NCBI GenBank assembly: GCA_964368455.1 | Contig: CAYJAZ010000012.1 | Coordinates: forward strand, 12,469-76,468 | Source: CAYJAZ01 sp964368455 | Lineage (GTDB): Bacteria > Desulfobacterota > Desulfovibrionia > Desulfovibrionales > Desulfovibrionaceae | Reading direction: 5' to 3' | DNA length: 64,000 nucleotides | Shown: positions 16,525 to 25,129 of the stretch, piece by piece | Position numbering within the stretch: the first letter of the stretch is position 1 | How the letters are laid out: the number at the start of each line of letters is the position of its first letter | Position numbers and translations under genes: made by a program | The notes under the pieces: model-generated | Told to the model about the DNA's origin: nothing | The model's input: only the letters and a program-made list of their open reading frames with translations | Database searches by the model: none

Positions 16525-17787
16525 CTATACAAAATACTGTGCTAGATCTTCTAAAGTTTCGGCACGTCTGATAAGTCTGACATTTCCGTTTTCTTCTATG
16601 AGTATTTCAGCTGGTCTTGGACGTTGATTATAGCTTGAAGCCATTGAGAAGCCGTATGCACCTGCGTCTAAAGCTGCTACTAAATCGCCAACTTCAGCAA
16701 GTGGGAGATCGCGATTTTTTGCGAGTATATCGCCGGATTCACAGATATTTCCGACAACTGTCTGCACTTTTCTTTCTGTGCTTGGATTTTTTTTGATAAC
16801 TTCCATATCGTGGTGTGAATCATACATAGCAGGTCTTAATAAGACATTGAAACCTATGTCTGTTCCTATGTAGTGTGTGCCAGCATTTTCTTTTGTGGCG
16901 TGTACTGTGCCAAGTATGAGGGCAGATTCAGCAACAACATACCTACCTGGCTCGATGTAGAACTTACCTTTGTATGAATTTTTAGTAACAAAATCGGTAA
17001 TAGTTTTGTCTAAGAGCTTAGAAAGTTTTGCTAGATCTAGTCTTTCTTGCTTTTCGTATTTCTTGTATGGAATTCCGAAACCGCCGCCAAAGTCAATGAT
17101 TTCGATATCGCTGAAAGTTGGCAATGTGAGAACAAAGTCGAGCATGATTTGCATGGCGTCTATGTAGTCTTGAGCTTCCATGAAGAGCGAGCCTATATGC
17201 TGATTTATACCTACGATTTTGAGATTGTATTTATCTGCAATGGCGTAGACTTTGTCTAAATCTTCCATATTTATGCCGAATTTTGTTTCTTTACCAGCTG
17301 TGATTACTTTTTGATGGTGACCAGCGCCTTTACCTGGATTTATGCGTATCATGGCTTTGTTTGAATATGTATAGCCTTGATTTTCTTGCATAATTTGCCC
17401 AAGTGACTCTAGTTGTGAGAGTGAATCTACGCTGATGAGTAAATTATTTACTACAGCATTTTTTAATTCTTCTTTTGAGACATTGTTGCAGACATAGAGA
17501 ATTTCTTTTTCAGTAAAGCCGGCTTTTTTATTCATAAAAAGTTCGCCAGGACTCATTGCGTCTACGTGTAAACCTTCGGAACGGATGATTTTTAATAATT
17601 CAATATTATTATTTGCTTTTGTGGAATAGTCTACGTGGAATTGCGGAGAAGTTGAGAGTGATTTTAAATCCTTACAACATTGTCTTAATATTTTTTCATT
17701 ATAGACATAGAGTGGTGAGCCGAATTTTTCGACTAGATCGTGTGGATTATTGTTTCCAAAAAAGTTGACATCTTGTGTGTAATTCAT
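16525..17787 (-). CDS. lysA: Diaminopimelate decarboxylase
   Basis: 420 residues, PLP enzyme of fold type III, making L-lysine from meso-diaminopimelate in the cytoplasm. The PLP lysine is K57 in DYSTKAN. Other family blocks are HIGSLF, the glycine-rich IDFGGGFGIPY, EPGRYVVAESA, CESGDILA and the C-terminal GAYGFSMASSYN. The start follows the ilvC hairpin region by some 30 nt and has an AGG-type site. It is the downstream neighbour of ilvC on the same strand, separated by a weak hairpin, so partial read-through is possible. Confidence 0.96.
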   Translation of the reverse strand: MNYTQDVNFFGNNNPHDLVEKFGSPLYVYNEKILRQCCKDLKSLSTSPQFHVDYSTKANNNIELLKIIRSEGLHVDAMSPGELFMNKKAGFTEKEILYVCNNVSKEELKNAVVNNLLISVDSLSQLESLGQIMQENQGYTYSNKAMIRINPGKGAGHHQKVITAGKETKFGINMEDLDKVYAIADKYNLKIVGINQHIGSLFMEAQDYIDAMQIMLDFVLTLPTFSDIEIIDFGGGFGIPYKKYEKQERLDLAKLSKLLDKTITDFVTKNSYKGKFYIEPGRYVVAESALILGTVHATKENAGTHYIGTDIGFNVLLRPAMYDSHHDMEVIKKNPSTERKVQTVVGNICESGDILAKNRDLPLAEVGDLVAALDAGAYGFSMASSYNQRPRPAEILIEENGNVRLIRRAETLEDLAQYFV

Positions 17788-17814
17788 TTTATAGCCTTTT
17801 TTTTATACTGGAAT

Positions 17815-17848
17815 TAAAACAAGGCAAATATGCGTGCATACTTGCCTT
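17815..17848 (-). terminator. Weak terminator/attenuating hairpin after ilvC
   Basis: On the minus strand AAGGCAA-GTATG pairs with CATAT-TTGCCTT and is followed by only four T (GTTTTAA). It lies between ilvC and lysA and may let some transcripts pass. Confidence 0.6.
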
Positions 17849-17878
17849 ATAGTTCATTTTAGAAAAAGAAAAGTATTA

Positions 17879-18868
17879 TTATTTTTTAAGCCAAGGCATC
17901 ATAGCACGAAGTTCTTTACCAACGTTTTCGATTTGGTGTTCTGCTTCTAATCTACGAGTTGCTTTGAAGAAAGCGCTGCCTGTCATTGATTCAGTGATAA
18001 AGTCACGTGCGAAAGTTCCGTTTTGGATTTCAGCAAGAACTTTTTTCATTTCTTTCTTTGTTTCAGCTGTGATGATACGTTTGCCTATTCTGTAGTCGCC
18101 AAATTCAGCTGTGTCAGAAATAGAATAACGCATACGGCTAAGGCCACCTTCATAAAGGAGGTCAACGATTAATTTCATTTCGTGTAAGCATTCGAAATAA
18201 GCGATTTCTGGTTGGTAACCAGCTTCAACTAAAGTTTCGAAGCCACATTTAATGAGTTCTGAACAGCCGCCACATAATACAGCTTGTTCACCGAAGAGGT
18301 CGGTTTCTGTTTCTTCGCGGAAAGTTGTTTCGATAACGCCAGAACGTGTGCCGCCGTTACCTGATGCGTAAGCTAAAGCTTTTTGTAAAGCTTGGCCAGA
18401 AGCGTCTTGGTAGATAGCAACTAATGATGGAACGCCGCCGCCTTCTGTGTATGTACGACGAACTAAGTGGCCAGGGCCTTTAGGTGCGATTAAGAAAACG
18501 TCTACATCTTTTGGTGGGACGATTTGTTCGAAATGAATATTGAAACCGTGAGCAAAAAGTAATGATTTGCTTGAATTTAGATGTGGTTCGATTTCTTCTT
18601 TGTATACTTTTGCTTGGAATTGATCAGGTAGAAGAATCATAATGAGATCAGCTTGTTTTGCTGCGTCAGAAACTGAAAGTGGGTTGAAGCCGTGCTCTTT
18701 AGCGAGTTCGTAGTTTGCTCCACCAGGACGTTGTGCAACAATAACATTGAGGCCAGAATCGCGAAGATTTTGAGCGTGTGCGTGGCCTTGTGAACCATAA
18801 CCAACTATAGCAATGGTTTTTCCTTTGAGAACATTGATGTCTGCATCTTTTTCGTAATAGGTTTTCAT
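17879..18868 (-). CDS. ilvC: Ketol-acid reductoisomerase (class I)
   Basis: 329 residues, the short class I form. It isomerises and reduces acetolactate or acetohydroxybutyrate with NADPH in valine, leucine and isoleucine synthesis. The Rossmann motif GYGSQGHAHA begins at residue 23, and the magnesium-binding helical domain includes CGGCSELIKCGFETLVEAGY and ECLHEMKLIVDL. It stands apart from ilvBN/leu genes. A clear promoter (18946-18974) precedes it. A perfect 12-bp palindrome sits at the predicted start of transcription. Confidence 0.97.
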   Translation of the reverse strand: MKTYYEKDADINVLKGKTIAIVGYGSQGHAHAQNLRDSGLNVIVAQRPGGANYELAKEHGFNPLSVSDAAKQADLIMILLPDQFQAKVYKEEIEPHLNSSKSLLFAHGFNIHFEQIVPPKDVDVFLIAPKGPGHLVRRTYTEGGGVPSLVAIYQDASGQALQKALAYASGNGGTRSGVIETTFREETETDLFGEQAVLCGGCSELIKCGFETLVEAGYQPEIAYFECLHEMKLIVDLLYEGGLSRMRYSISDTAEFGDYRIGKRIITAETKKEMKKVLAEIQNGTFARDFITESMTGSAFFKATRRLEAEHQIENVGKELRAMMPWLKK

Positions 18869-18928
18869 TATTCAATCCTTATAGTGTATTAAATTCCAAA
18901 TTATTTATGCAAAAGATAAATAAAATTT

Positions 18929-18940
18929 CTTGTCGACAAG
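18929..18940. promoter_or_regulatory. Palindrome at the ilvC transcription start
   Basis: CTTGTCGACAAG, a perfect 12-bp palindrome. It overlaps the position where transcription from the ilvC promoter should begin, as expected for a repressor site. The protein is unknown. Confidence 0.4.
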
Positions 18941-18945
18941 CTAGA

Positions 18946-18974
18946 AGAATAAAAGTATTTTCTGCTACTGTCAA
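18946..18974 (-). promoter_or_regulatory. Promoter of ilvC
   Basis: On the minus strand TTGACA (18974-18969), a 17-bp spacer, and TATTCT (18951-18946). The leader to the ATG is about 70 nt. Confidence 0.65.
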
Positions 18975-19006
18975 GCTTTGTAGAGAGGTTAAATTAAAAT
19001 TGTACA

Positions 19007-19037
19007 CAAAAAAAGGGAAATTTTATCTTTCCCTTTT
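19007..19037 (-). terminator. Terminator of metK
   Basis: On the minus strand AAAAGGGAAA pairs with TTTCCCTTTT, followed by further T. It lies about 24 nt after the metK stop. Confidence 0.8.
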
Positions 19038-19060
19038 GATGTGTTGTTTGGATTTTAATT

Positions 19061-20236
19061 TTATACTTTTGCTGCTGTGAGCAAGTCTGATACCATATCG
19101 ATTTTTTCCCATGTGAAATCAGGGAGTTCGCGTCCAAAATGGCCGTAGCAGGAAGTTTTAGAGTAGATAGGGCGTTTGAGATCTAATTTTTCTGTGATGA
19201 AATATGGACGTAGATCGAAAACGTCTTTTACTGCTTTTGTCAAGATTGAATCAGGAATTTCGCTAGTGCCTAAAGATGAAACAAGCACTGAAACAGGATT
19301 TGCAACACCTATGCAATAGGCGATTTGCACTTCACATTTAGGAGCAAGGCCTGAAGCAACAACGTTTTTAGCTACATAACGAGCCATATAAGCAGCTGAA
19401 CGATCTACTTTTGACGGATCTTTACCAGAAAAAGCACCACCACCGTGATTACCCATACCGCCATAAGTGTCGTTGATGATTTTACGGCCTGTTAAACCGC
19501 AATCGCCCATAGGGCCGCCAACAACGAATCTGCCAGTTGTATTGATGAAGATTTCGCAATCTTTTGCATCGAAATAGCCTGTTGGTTCGAGAGTTGGGAT
19601 GATAACTTCATTTTTAATGCCTTCAATAATGTCTTCTTGTGAAACATTTTCAGCATGTTGTGAAGAAACAACAACATTGTTAATGCGAACTGGTTTGCCG
19701 TCTTGGTATTCAAAAGAAACTTGTGTTTTTCCGTCTGGACGTAAGAAATCTAAAACGCCGTCTTTACGCACTCTTGAAAGTTGTAAAGAAAGCTGATGTG
19801 CCCAATAGATTGGAGCAGGCATTAAAGTGTCTGTTTCTTTGGATGCAAAACCAAACATCATACCTTGATCGCCAGCACCTTGTTCTTCAGGGCTTTTTCT
19901 GTCAACGCCTTGAGCGATGTCAGGTGATTGCTTATCAATAGATGAAAGCACGGCACATGTTTGGTAGTCAAAACCCATTTCAGAAGAATTGTATCCAATT
20001 TTTTTGATTGTTTCACGCACTACTTGTGGAAAATCAGCATAGCCTTTAGTGGTGATTTCACCAGCAATAACAGCCATACCTGTAGTAACCAAAGTTTCAC
20101 AAGCAACACGAGAATCAGGATCTTGTGCTAATAAAGTGTCGAGGATTGCATCTGAAATTTGATCTGCAATTTTGTCTGGATGGCCTTCTGTTACGGATTC
20201 AGAAGTAAAGAAATAATTTCCTTTGCTTGGTATCAT
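19061..20236 (-). CDS. metK: S-adenosylmethionine synthetase
   Basis: 391 residues from ATG 20236, which has GGAG 8 nt upstream. A 77-codon in-frame extension is lysine/phenylalanine-rich noise and overlaps the divergent gene, so it is excluded. The enzyme makes SAM from methionine and ATP. Motifs: SESVTEGHPDK at residues 12-22 (metal and ATP), GAGDQGMMFGFA, the P-loop-like GGGAFSGKDPSKVDRSA, and the C-terminal CYGHFGRELPDFTWE. No SAM riboswitch is visible in the 200-bp leader region. Confidence 0.97.
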   Translation of the reverse strand: MIPSKGNYFFTSESVTEGHPDKIADQISDAILDTLLAQDPDSRVACETLVTTGMAVIAGEITTKGYADFPQVVRETIKKIGYNSSEMGFDYQTCAVLSSIDKQSPDIAQGVDRKSPEEQGAGDQGMMFGFASKETDTLMPAPIYWAHQLSLQLSRVRKDGVLDFLRPDGKTQVSFEYQDGKPVRINNVVVSSQHAENVSQEDIIEGIKNEVIIPTLEPTGYFDAKDCEIFINTTGRFVVGGPMGDCGLTGRKIINDTYGGMGNHGGGAFSGKDPSKVDRSAAYMARYVAKNVVASGLAPKCEVQIAYCIGVANPVSVLVSSLGTSEIPDSILTKAVKDVFDLRPYFITEKLDLKRPIYSKTSCYGHFGRELPDFTWEKIDMVSDLLTAAKV

Positions 20237-20446
20237 AAGTGTATCTCCATTTTTTATTGTCTTTTTAACTTGACTATTGCTCATTTTCCACAAAATAAAA
20301 TATTTGATGAAAGAATGTATGACAATATCAAGTTTTAGTGATATAGTTTTTCTTTCGTAAATATATATTAAAATGAAAAAAATGTCTAGTTTCTTTTTTT
20401 TTAAAATTAATGTATGTTTTTTTATACTCAAACAAAGGAATAAAAA

Positions 20447-21013
20447 ATGATGCGTCCGTTTTTTCAAGGTACTGTAGACACATTTTGTGCTGCCTATGCA
20501 GTTTTGAATGCTTTACAGATAACACATGGTATAAAAGCATATCAAGGCAGAGAGCTTTTGACAAAATTGTTGTTGGCTCTTTCAAAAGACGAAATTATTT
20601 TCACGCGCATACTTTGTTTAAAAACTGATTATATTGCTATGACAGATGCATTTATGGATTGTTGTGTGAAGGATTATCCTTTAAAAATCACAAAGCCATT
20701 TCAAGACAGAAATCCAAGCATGGACGAATTTTGGCAAGAAATGAAAGAACAGCTTGATGCAGAAGCACATAAAACAGCTATTTTTCAATTTGAAAAAAGA
20801 ATAGCAACTTCTGACAGTCCGCTTTTTGCACATTGGTCGACAGCGTGGGAAATCAGAGACGATGAATTTCGTTTATTTGATTCAAGCCCTGAACTAAATG
20901 CTATGAATGTTTTGTATAGAAATAAATGTTCTTTTGACATTCTTAAAGATATTGATGGCGAATACGCTCGAATAAATGTGAAAAGCGTGCGTTTTATAGA
21001 AAAACTTGCCTAA
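20447..21013 (+). CDS. Putative papain-like (C39-like) cysteine-protease-fold protein
   Basis: 188 residues. The N-terminus RPFFQGTVDTFCAAYAVLNA matches the pattern of papain-like peptidases of the C39/C70 type: an oxyanion-hole Gln (Q7), then Asp, then the nucleophile C14 at the start of a hydrophobic helix. A histidine (H129, in FAHWSTAWEI) followed by FRLFDSS (D145) fits the remaining Cys-His-Asp triad. No signal peptide. It could be a protease, transglutaminase or deamidase of unknown substrate. AAAGGA precedes the first of two adjacent ATGs. It is a lone gene facing HU across a strong terminator. Confidence 0.6.
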   Translation: MMRPFFQGTVDTFCAAYAVLNALQITHGIKAYQGRELLTKLLLALSKDEIIFTRILCLKTDYIAMTDAFMDCCVKDYPLKITKPFQDRNPSMDEFWQEMKEQLDAEAHKTAIFQFEKRIATSDSPLFAHWSTAWEIRDDEFRLFDSSPELNAMNVLYRNKCSFDILKDIDGEYARINVKSVRFIEKLA

Positions 21014-21055
21014 AAAAACCTTCTAGCAAAGCATAAATTTTTCAGCTTAAAATAA

Positions 21056-21090
21056 AAAGCCCTTGTTTATAGCAAGGGCTTTGATTTTTT
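21056..21090. terminator. Bidirectional terminator between the papain-like gene and hup
   Basis: Stem AAAGCCCTTG / CAAGGGCTTT (10 bp) with A-rich 5' and T-rich 3' flanks, between convergent genes. Confidence 0.85.
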
Positions 21091-21108
21091 ACAACTATAG
21101 AAGAAATA

Positions 21109-21384
21109 CTACTTAATTGTTTCTTTTAAGAGTTTACCAGGAGTAAACTTAACTACTTTAGTAGCTGGGATTTCAATAACTTCTTTAGTGCGTGGGTTAC
21201 AGCCTTTACGAGCTGCACGTTGAGCAACTTTGAAGCTACCAAAACCTGTTAAAGTGATTGAATCTCCACCTTTTAGGCATGATGTAATAGCTTCGATTGT
21301 AGCATTTAAAACTTCTTCAGTTTTAGCTTTGCTAGGAAGGTCTGCTTTCTTTTGAATTGCATCAATTAATTCTGCTTTAGTCAT
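21109..21384 (-). CDS. hup: HU-family histone-like DNA-binding protein
   Basis: 91 residues, typical HU/IHF length. It starts MTKAELIDAIQKKA and has the GFGSFKV turn and the DNA-inserting arm RAARKGCNPRTKEVIEIPA, with proline at the usual arm tip. The arm reads GCNPRT instead of the more common GRNPRT. HU bends and compacts DNA and could bind the cruciform-prone repeats of this genome, though that is speculation. An AAGGAG site precedes the ATG, and a TTGACA lies about 60 bp upstream. Confidence 0.93.
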   Translation of the reverse strand: MTKAELIDAIQKKADLPSKAKTEEVLNATIEAITSCLKGGDSITLTGFGSFKVAQRAARKGCNPRTKEVIEIPATKVVKFTPGKLLKETIK

Positions 21385-21749
21385 GTTTCAACTTCTCCTT
21401 GAAATGAAAAATATACTAAAGGCTATATTGAAATCAAATAGATGTCAAGCAATAATCGCCTGTATCTGATAATTATTTAGCTTTCTTAGTGCAAAATAGA
21501 GCGAAAAAGACAGAAAAAAAGAAAGCCCTTTATATAATGTTAACCTATCAACAAAGAAAGCCTTTCAAATGATGAGTTATAAACATTGTTTTGTTGTGCG
21601 AACTTGTGTTTTTTTCAACACTATTTAGTGCGAAATTTTTATTTCCTTATAAAATAATTCTCTTGGCCTATGAGGAAAGCTTGACTATTTAACGAAAAAA
21701 AGACAAGGTAATGCCCATAAACTATTTTAAATGTTTTGGAGTAAAAGCT
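21385..21749. other. Intergenic region between hup and paaK (divergent)
   Basis: 365 bp carrying the hup promoter (TTGACA on minus near 21448) and a possible paaK promoter (TTGACT near 21681). No credible coding region or RNA gene is seen. Confidence 0.4.
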
Positions 21750-23057
21750 ATGATGTTTCAACCAGAATTAGAAACTTTACCAAAGGACGAATTAGAAAAA
21801 TTACAACTAACTCGCTTGCAGTATCAACTTGAAAGAGTTTATGCAAATGTACCATTTTATAAGAAAAAATTCGATGAAAAAGGTATTAAGCCTCAAGATA
21901 TTAAAAGTCTTGCAGACATAAAGCATTTGCCATTCACAGAAAAACAAGACATGAGAAATAACTATCCTTTTGGTCTTTTTGCAACTCCAAGAGAAAATAT
22001 AGTACGCTTACATGCATCAAGTGGAACAACAGGTAAGGCTACAGTTGTTGGCTATACAAAAAGAGATCTTGATAATTGGGCTGATATGGTAGCCCGTTGT
22101 TTGGCTATGGCTGGCGTAAAACCAGGCGATATATTGCACAATGCTTTTGGCTATGGCCTTTTTACAGGCGGACTTGGCATTCATGATGGTTGCGAAAGAC
22201 TAGGTGCTACAGTTATTCCAATGTCTGGCGGTGCAACAAAGCGTCAAGTACAAGTTTTGAAAGATTATGGTGCAACAGCTATTTGTGCAACTCCTTCCTA
22301 TATGCAATATCTTTACGAAGCAATTCTAGAAGCTGGGCATAGTGTAGAAGATTTGAAATTGCGTATTGGTATCTTTGGTGCTGAACCTTGGACTGAAAAT
22401 ATGCGTAGAGATATGGAAAAGAAATTAAATATCAAAGCAATGGATATTTATGGACTTTCTGAAATCATGGGGCCTGGTGTTGCTATGGAATGTCATACAG
22501 CACAAAAAGGCATGCATGTTATGGAAGATCATTTCTATGTAGAAACAATCGATTCTATCACAGGCGAAGTTTTACCATATGGTGAAAAAGGCGAGCTTGT
22601 TATCACAACAATCACAAAAGAAGGCATTCCTCTTATTCGTTACAGAACAAGAGATCTAACCGTAATTGATCCAACCCCTTGTGCCTGCGGCAGAACATCT
22701 AAGCGTTTACAGCGTTTCCAAGGCAGAAGCGATGACATGCTTATTATTCGCGGTGTGAACGTTTATCCACAACACATTGAACAAATTCTCATGGAAGCAG
22801 AGGGCACAAGTGCTCATTATCAAATCATTGTCACACGTGATAATTCTCTAGATAATTTAGAAGTACAAGTAGAAATCGATGAAGCAAACTTCTCTGACGA
22901 AGTGCGTAAACTCCAAAAAATCGAATCAAATATACAAAAAACTATTAAAGAATTCTTAGGCGTAACTGCAAAAGTTCGTCTTGTTGATCCAAAAACAATC
23001 ACACGTTCTGAAGGAAAGGCTGTTCGTGTTGTTGATTTGAGACCAAAAGAAATTTAG
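21750..23057 (+). CDS. paaK: Phenylacetate-CoA ligase
   Basis: 435 residues from ATG 21750, with GGAG 8 nt upstream (an ATG 13 codons earlier lacks a site). The enzyme is an adenylate-forming ligase activating phenylacetate, or related aryl acids, with ATP and CoA. Motifs are LHASSGTTGKATVVGYT, GAEPWTENMRRDME, DIYGLSEIMGPGV and the C-terminal PaaK domain beginning GVNVYPQ. In anaerobes such enzymes often act in the reverse direction after 2-oxoacid:ferredoxin oxidoreductases of aromatic amino acids. No such partner gene is adjacent here. Confidence 0.93.
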   Translation: MMFQPELETLPKDELEKLQLTRLQYQLERVYANVPFYKKKFDEKGIKPQDIKSLADIKHLPFTEKQDMRNNYPFGLFATPRENIVRLHASSGTTGKATVVGYTKRDLDNWADMVARCLAMAGVKPGDILHNAFGYGLFTGGLGIHDGCERLGATVIPMSGGATKRQVQVLKDYGATAICATPSYMQYLYEAILEAGHSVEDLKLRIGIFGAEPWTENMRRDMEKKLNIKAMDIYGLSEIMGPGVAMECHTAQKGMHVMEDHFYVETIDSITGEVLPYGEKGELVITTITKEGIPLIRYRTRDLTVIDPTPCACGRTSKRLQRFQGRSDDMLIIRGVNVYPQHIEQILMEAEGTSAHYQIIVTRDNSLDNLEVQVEIDEANFSDEVRKLQKIESNIQKTIKEFLGVTAKVRLVDPKTITRSEGKAVRVVDLRPKEI

Positions 23058-23059
23058 TA

Positions 23060-23170
23060 AATTCATTCTTTTGTGTTTTTTCTGCCCAAAATGATTTTTT
23101 TTCTTCGGTCATGTATGTCTTGATACATTCCACTCAGCAAAAAAATAATTTTAGTTGAAAATTCCACAAA
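23060..23170. repeat. Direct repeat, copy 1 (paaK-thrC spacer)
   Basis: 111 bp beginning AATTCATTCTTTTGTG and ending AAAATTCCACAAA. The last 83 bp (23088-23170) are identical to copy 2. They contain a small hairpin ATGTAT-gtcttg-ATACAT next to CTTCGGTC and CACTCAGC. Confidence 0.85.
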
Positions 23171-23211
23171 ATCTCTGAATTTACTTGGTAAGGTGTGAAA
23201 ACATAAATATT

Positions 23212-23333
23212 AATTCATTCTTTTGTGTTTTGACTTTTTATAAAATGCCAAAAATGATTTTTTTTCTTCGGTCATGTATGTCTTGATACATTCCACTCAG
23301 CAAAAAAATAATTTTAGTTGAAAATTCCACAAA
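23212..23333. repeat. Direct repeat, copy 2 (just before thrC)
   Basis: 122 bp with the same ends as copy 1 and a short substitution after TTTTGTGTTTT. It ends 37 bp before the thrC ATG, so one copy forms most of the thrC leader. Together the two copies fill the gap between paaK and thrC. Confidence 0.85.
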
Positions 23334-23370
23334 CAAAAAATAACAATTACACACAAATAAGGTTAAAAAA

Positions 23371-24804
23371 ATGACATTTCCAGATTACAGAGCAGATATG
23401 CAATACCATTGTCTAGGTTGCGATTCTTATTTTTCTATTGACGAATTACTCTATACTTGCCCAAGTTGTGGCGAAGTGCTTTTATTGGAAAATACAGAAT
23501 TTGAAACATTAAAAGCAAAATCTGGCGAAGAATGGCGAAAGATCTTTGACGAAAGAAAGCTTTCAAATGACACTTCTTTGCGTGGTATATTTAGATTCTA
23601 CGAATTGATGGCACCTGTTTTAGAACAAGGCGACATTGTTTATCTTGGCGAAGCAAATACCCCTATTGTTGAAGCGGCTGCACATGTTCGCAAGGCTTTA
23701 GGCGTGAACTTTGCGATTAAAAATGATGGGCAAAATCCATCTGCTTCTTTCAAAGATAGAGGTATGGCAGGGGCTTATTCTTATCTCAAATCTCTAGTGA
23801 GAAAGCATAATTGGACTGAAGTTCTTACTATTTGTGCTTCAACAGGAGACACTTCTGCAGCAGCAGCTCTTTACGGTTCTTATGTTGGCGAACCTATTAG
23901 AACTGTGGTTTTATTGCCGCATGGCAAGGTTACTCCACAGCAATTAGCACAGCCGCTTGGCTCTGGTGCAACTGTGTTGGAAGTGCCTGGTGTTTTTGAT
24001 GATTGCATGAAAGTTGTTGAAAACTTAGCAGAAAATTATAGGGTTGCTTTACTTAATTCAAAGAATGCATGGCGTATATTAGGCCAAGAGTCCTATGCTT
24101 ATGAAGTTGCACAATGGTATAATTGGGATTTAAAAAATAAATGTGTCTTTGTGCCTATTGGTAATGCCGGCAATATCACTGCTATTATGTCTGGCTTTTT
24201 AAAGATGTATGAGCTTGGAATTATTGAAGCATTACCGCGTTTATTCGGTGTTCAATCTCACCATGCTGATCCAGTATATAAATATTATCAAGACAGATCA
24301 AAAGCCTACACTCCTGTGAAAGTTCAAGCTTCTGTTGCACAAGCTGCAATGATAGGCAATCCTGTTTCTTTCCCAAGAGTGAAATTTTTAGCTGATAAAT
24401 ACATGAAAATTGCAGGCGAAAAAGCTTTTAATGTTGTGCAAGTTTCTGAACAAGAAATCATGGATTACATGCTTTTAGCTAATAGAAATGGCCATATTGT
24501 TTGTACGCAAGGTGGCGAATCTTTAGCTGGACTTATGAAAGCAAAAGAATTAGGCCTTATTTCAGAAAATGAATACGCTGTGCTTGATTCTACTGCACAT
24601 GCAATCAAATTCTCTGGTTTCCAAGATATGTATTTTGAAAATTCTTTCCCAAGTGAATATGGAATTTCACCAAAGAAAGAACTTGCAAATATGCCAGAAC
24701 TGCTTATTTCTACAGAAGTGAAGGAAAAACTTTCTGAAGACGATTTCACACAAGCAGCAGCAAATGCAATTGCTGAAAAATTGCAATTGACTAAAAAAGA
24801 TTAA
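23371..24804 (+). CDS. thrC: Threonine synthase
   Basis: 477 residues. PLP-dependent conversion of O-phosphohomoserine to threonine. The PLP lysine is K128 in NPSASFKDRG, and later blocks include CASTGDTSAAAAL and PIGNAGNITA. The N-terminus carries a rubredoxin-like zinc ribbon (C14, C17, C30, C33), present in some bacterial ThrC forms. The ATG follows AAGG with 8 nt spacing. It lies downstream of the duplicated leader segment and is followed by a GTATAGCTT/AAGCTATAC hairpin. Confidence 0.94.
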   Translation: MTFPDYRADMQYHCLGCDSYFSIDELLYTCPSCGEVLLLENTEFETLKAKSGEEWRKIFDERKLSNDTSLRGIFRFYELMAPVLEQGDIVYLGEANTPIVEAAAHVRKALGVNFAIKNDGQNPSASFKDRGMAGAYSYLKSLVRKHNWTEVLTICASTGDTSAAAALYGSYVGEPIRTVVLLPHGKVTPQQLAQPLGSGATVLEVPGVFDDCMKVVENLAENYRVALLNSKNAWRILGQESYAYEVAQWYNWDLKNKCVFVPIGNAGNITAIMSGFLKMYELGIIEALPRLFGVQSHHADPVYKYYQDRSKAYTPVKVQASVAQAAMIGNPVSFPRVKFLADKYMKIAGEKAFNVVQVSEQEIMDYMLLANRNGHIVCTQGGESLAGLMKAKELGLISENEYAVLDSTAHAIKFSGFQDMYFENSFPSEYGISPKKELANMPELLISTEVKEKLSEDDFTQAAANAIAEKLQLTKKD

Positions 24805-24814
24805 TTATAAATTT

Positions 24815-24844
24815 GTATAGCTTGCATGTTTTTGTAAGCTATAC
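24815..24844 (+). terminator. Hairpin after thrC, possible terminator
   Basis: GTATAGCTT / AAGCTATAC (9 bp) with a 12-nt loop, followed by a T-rich but not uniform stretch. It may only partly separate thrC from the next gene. Confidence 0.55.
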
Positions 24845-24872
24845 TCTATTCTTTATTTCTTAGGGGAAAGGC

Positions 24873-25109
24873 ATGAGAAAGAAAATTGTTCAACCAGTAG
24901 CTCCTACGAGTATGCAAATAGTGCTCAATTATGTATGCCCTGAATGCGAAGAAGATATCCCTACTATTGCACCAACAACGCCAGTAAAAATGCTCTGTCC
25001 TTTGTGCAATACAGAATACCCAATCATCCCAGCAGATGCTATGACTTTGAAATATTTAACTCTTATGTACGCTAATGGAGCGGCCTTGGTGAATGCAGAT
25101 TTTCTCTAA
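24873..25109 (+). CDS. Small zinc-ribbon protein
   Basis: 78 residues with two CxxC knuckles (CPECEEDIP at about 22-25 and CPLCNTEYP at about 42-45), a typical one-zinc ribbon, and a helical tail. GGGGAAAGG precedes the ATG. No partner domain is present, so it may be a small adaptor or nucleic-acid-binding protein. It directly precedes the GNAT gene by 20 nt and is probably co-transcribed with it. Confidence 0.75.
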   Translation: MRKKIVQPVAPTSMQIVLNYVCPECEEDIPTIAPTTPVKMLCPLCNTEYPIIPADAMTLKYLTLMYANGAALVNADFL

Positions 25110-25129
25110 AATTCTGCTAGGAGAATACC

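Noticed and set aside
20237..20446. SAM riboswitch upstream of metK
   Set aside because: No kink-turn or conserved SAM-I core can be found; only short AT-rich sequence between divergent genes.
20237..20467. 77-codon N-terminal extension of metK
   Set aside because: The extension is Lys/Phe/Ile-rich noise, overlaps the divergent gene, and the family N-terminus begins at ATG 20236 with a good ribosome binding site.
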